DNA of 7,539 nt from Bacteriovorax stolpii (GTDB lineage: Bacteria > Bdellovibrionota > Bacteriovoracia > Bacteriovoracales > Bacteriovoracaceae): the NCBI GenBank assembly GCA_945862475.1, contig CAMAYW010000105.1, positions 1 to 7,539 of the forward strand. Reading direction: 5' to 3'. Both the position numbers and the translations under genes were made by a program. The notes beneath the pieces were generated by a model. That model was not told where the DNA came from and searched no databases. It was given only the letters and a program-made list of their open reading frames with translations. Shown here piece after piece: positions 5,681 through 7,539 of this stretch. Positions within the stretch are counted from its first letter, which is position 1, and each line of letters starts with the position of its first letter.

Positions 5681-7246
5681 ATGATGGGTCGTATTCTTCC
5701 ATACATCGTTATTCTCATACTTAGCTCTGGGGATTTGTTATCAAAAACAAATCCTCTGATTCCATTATTAAAAGAACGAAGGGACCTTGTATCTAGTTGG
5801 GTAAGTGAGTGTAAGACGGCCGGTAGGCAGGGTGAAATTTCAGATTTTCACAACGAATGCTTACAAAAAGATACTCTCTCTTGGGCGGGATATACTTGCT
5901 TTGCTTCAACTCTCGCTCAAGATAATACTAATTCATTTAAAAGATGCTTGGATGTAAAAAACTCACAAGGACTAGATGGTCGCTGGTGGAGAGGTCCAGG
6001 AAAAACCAACAAGGAGGAGGCTGATTCTTTTAGTCGAGATATGTCCTTGGGTCTAGCGAGCTGGCTATTAGCAACCCCTCAAAATGGGAAAGAATCCTTT
6101 CTCAAATGGCTCCACTGGATAGAGTATTCTGGCAAAGGAAGAATGTGCTTAAAGGCCTCTGATAGTCGTTGTGATATCAAAGGGAATCAGAAGAATGTTT
6201 TTAAAGCGCTCCTTAATGAATACAGGATTCATGAAAGTTCAGCTAAGGATTATAAAATAGTAAAAAAATTTAATGAAGGGTACTCATTGAATCTTTTTTC
6301 TACCGAAACTGATTTTACTCCAGTGGGATATCAACTCCATCTTAAGGCCATAGAAATCCTTATTCTTAAAAGACTTCAATTTTTAGATGATGACAACTAC
6401 CTCTCTATCGCAAATAAGATTTACGAGAAAGATCCTTTAAATCCTTTTTATGAGTACCTCTATCGAGGAATAAACCCAAGACTCGTTGATAGAGTTTTTC
6501 TCATGTGCCCCTCCTCAAGAAACTTACTAAAATCAGTTCGCCATAGGTACGGAGGAGACTGGATTTGGCAAAGAGATATGAGAGAGAGAAGCTGGGAAAT
6601 CGCTAATGGCCATGATTGTATCTTTTTAATGAATCTTATGATTTCAGAACTCGAAGGTCGCTTAAATCTGCCTCGGGTAATGCCAAAACTCCAATGCCTA
6701 GCAGGGCAAAAGAACCTTGGTACTTTTGAAGGCTACCCTATTTGCGGTCCACTCATTCCACAAAAAATGAGTTCCGTTGAGTGTAAGAATATCTCTCCCA
6801 TACAGTGGACTAAAGAAAATAAACAATGGTGCCTACAATTTGATTCGGGAAGATGGAAGGCACTGACAATCAATAAAACATGCCCAAATAATCAAATAAG
6901 TGCACCTGATAATAATGGCTATAGCGTTTGCGAGGATAGCCCAATTGAGAAAATTCGTTTATTCAAATGTGTAGACTCTTATCAATCTGCTCTATCGGAT
7001 AAACCAAGTCCTATCACACCCCCTTTGTGGTGCTATCTCAATAAAGGTCAATGGTTCGAGAAAAAAATGATAGATCAGGCTTGTCCTGCTGGGTACGTGT
7101 TTAAGAATAAATTTGTCTGGGAAATCTGGCCTCTCTGCCAGGGACTCTCGTCAAAGTCTGACTGCAACGGACAATGGGATTTAAAGTCAGGTAGCGAATG
7201 CTGGGTGAGAAAAGATGGGTGGTTTGAACTTCGAGATCTAAAATAG
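5681..7246 (+). CDS. Secreted 521-aa protein: helical N-terminal domain plus three Cys/Trp modules
   Basis: No named family is recognised. The protein starts with MMGR and a hydrophobic signal peptide to about residue 21; either ATG (5681 or 5684) may be used and there is no clear Shine-Dalgarno, so initiation may depend on the upstream gene. Residues about 25-330 are mainly helical, with Cys at 44, 60, 73 and 89 and a conserved-looking block 'GRWWRGPGK' then 'SFSRDMSLGLASWLLAT' (116-132), suggestive of an alpha/alpha-barrel enzyme or binding fold, but this is only a guess. Residues 339-514 contain three tandem modules, each C-..-C-..-C-..-C-x6/7-W: Cys 339/355/368/384 with Trp392; Cys 401/417/430/451 with Trp458; Cys 468/486/495/507 with Trp514. 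The modules may bind glycans or protein. It follows the DUF1566-like gene by 17 bp, and its stop directly abuts that of the next, opposite gene. Confidence 0.8.
   Translation: MMGRILPYIVILILSSGDLLSKTNPLIPLLKERRDLVSSWVSECKTAGRQGEISDFHNECLQKDTLSWAGYTCFASTLAQDNTNSFKRCLDVKNSQGLDGRWWRGPGKTNKEEADSFSRDMSLGLASWLLATPQNGKESFLKWLHWIEYSGKGRMCLKASDSRCDIKGNQKNVFKALLNEYRIHESSAKDYKIVKKFNEGYSLNLFSTETDFTPVGYQLHLKAIEILILKRLQFLDDDNYLSIANKIYEKDPLNPFYEYLYRGINPRLVDRVFLMCPSSRNLLKSVRHRYGGDWIWQRDMRERSWEIANGHDCIFLMNLMISELEGRLNLPRVMPKLQCLAGQKNLGTFEGYPICGPLIPQKMSSVECKNISPIQWTKENKQWCLQFDSGRWKALTINKTCPNNQISAPDNNGYSVCEDSPIEKIRLFKCVDSYQSALSDKPSPITPPLWCYLNKGQWFEKKMIDQACPAGYVFKNKFVWEIWPLCQGLSSKSDCNGQWDLKSGSECWVRKDGWFELRDLK
6695..7225 (+). 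repeat. Three tandem four-Cys/Trp protein modules (within the 521-aa gene)
   Basis: This marks the coding span of the internal triplication. Modules start at Cys339, Cys401 and Cys468 and end at Trp392, Trp458 and Trp514. Shared pieces are the second Cys in 'YPIC', 'YSVC' and 'WPLC', a third Cys about 8 to 12 residues later, and the closing motif 'WCLQFDSGRW', 'WCYLNKGQW' and 'CWVRKDGW'. Copies two and three both open with CP. Similarity is at the protein level; the DNA copies have diverged. Confidence 0.65.
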
Positions 7247-7537
7247 TTATTGATCACTAACCCTAGACCCTGAACTTCCAGAACCTGATGTTCCCCACTT
7301 ACAATCTTTTGAATCATCTTCAGATGGGAATGCGTTTTTACACAAAAGCGGATCAAGTTTCACTTTCTGAAAAGTCATTAAGTAATCTTCAATTTTTGGA
7401 TATGTATTATCACGAAAAGCTTTTCTATCCGGATACTTTTTCATAAACCTTTCTAAAGCAAGACAGCTGTTGGATGATAAACCTTTAGTCGTATTTTCAT
7501 TACTCTTACCGGATGGATTAACTGAGCATGCTGGAGC
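7247..7537 (-). CDS. Probable secreted or lipoprotein, 3' part only, Gly/Ser-rich tail
   Basis: The minus-strand frame stays open from the stop at 7247 to the right edge, so the start lies outside the window; an internal ATG at 7444 exists but coding-like sequence continues upstream. The 96 visible residues begin 'APACSVNPSGKSNENTT', contain a helical middle ('CLALERFMKKYPDRKAF', then 'YPKIEDYLMTFQKVKLDP') and four Cys in all, and end in a low-complexity tail 'GTSGSGSSGSRVSDQ'. The first visible residues resemble a signal-peptidase site (APA) or, less well, a lipobox before Cys (Pro at -2 is unusual), so the mature N-terminus may be right at the window edge. I do not recognise a family. It converges with the 521-aa gene, the two stops abutting with no base between. 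Confidence 0.6.
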   Translation of the reverse strand, partial: APACSVNPSGKSNENTTKGLSSNSCLALERFMKKYPDRKAFRDNTYPKIEDYLMTFQKVKLDPLLCKNAFPSEDDSKDCKWGTSGSGSSGSRVSDQ

Positions 7538-7539
7538 AA

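Noticed and set aside
7075..7356. Minus-strand 93-codon frame overlapping the end of the 521-aa gene
   Set aside because: It runs opposite the repeated Cys module, whose conserved pattern supports the plus strand, and conflicts with the better minus-strand frame ending at 7247.
1..7539. CRISPR arrays, insertion-sequence ends, tRNA or rRNA genes, phage or toxin-antitoxin modules
   Set aside because: No spaced direct repeats, terminal inverted repeats, transposase, cloverleaf sequence or known toxin-antitoxin pair was seen. Small size alone does not make slyX or the four-Cys protein an antitoxin.

Overview
The window is AT-rich and reads as a compact chromosomal stretch of a Gram-negative bacterium. 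SlyX and YbcJ (both Gram-negative housekeeping families) sit among many signal-peptide proteins that are Cys-rich and mostly of unknown function. That mix, the AT bias and the style of papain-like protease resemble predatory Bdellovibrionota, especially Bacteriovorax/Peredibacter relatives. This assignment is inference from gene style, not from a marker gene.

Layout: (1) the 3' end of a START/SRPBCC-fold protein gene (+, cut by the left edge) converges on a ybcJ-type S4 RNA-binding gene (-). (2) A secreted papain-like (C1A) cysteine protease gene with a very large insert (+) is followed 2 bp later by a gene for a small secreted four-Cys protein; together they converge on slyX (-). (3) slyX diverges from a gene for an exported metallo-beta-lactamase-fold hydrolase (+), which converges on an orphan secreted 202-aa protein gene (-). 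(4) Across a 151-bp divergent intergenic region lies a probable two-gene operon (+). It encodes a 383-residue secreted protein with a helical middle and a DUF1566-like C-terminus, and a 521-residue secreted protein whose C-terminal third is an internal triplication of a four-Cys/Trp module. (5) The window ends in a minus-strand partial gene with a Gly/Ser-rich tail.

Six of the ten genes start with a visible signal peptide and two more are truncated exactly where one would be. The two clearly cytoplasmic proteins are YbcJ and SlyX. The region is therefore mostly secretome: a protease, a hydrolase, and Cys-rich proteins that would be oxidised in the periplasm or outside the cell. No tRNA, rRNA, CRISPR array, insertion sequence or phage gene is visible. 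All four convergent gene pairs have stop codons 0 to 5 bp apart, so there is no space for ordinary intergenic terminators. Several plus-strand genes have a -10 box very close to the start codon and no Shine-Dalgarno sequence.
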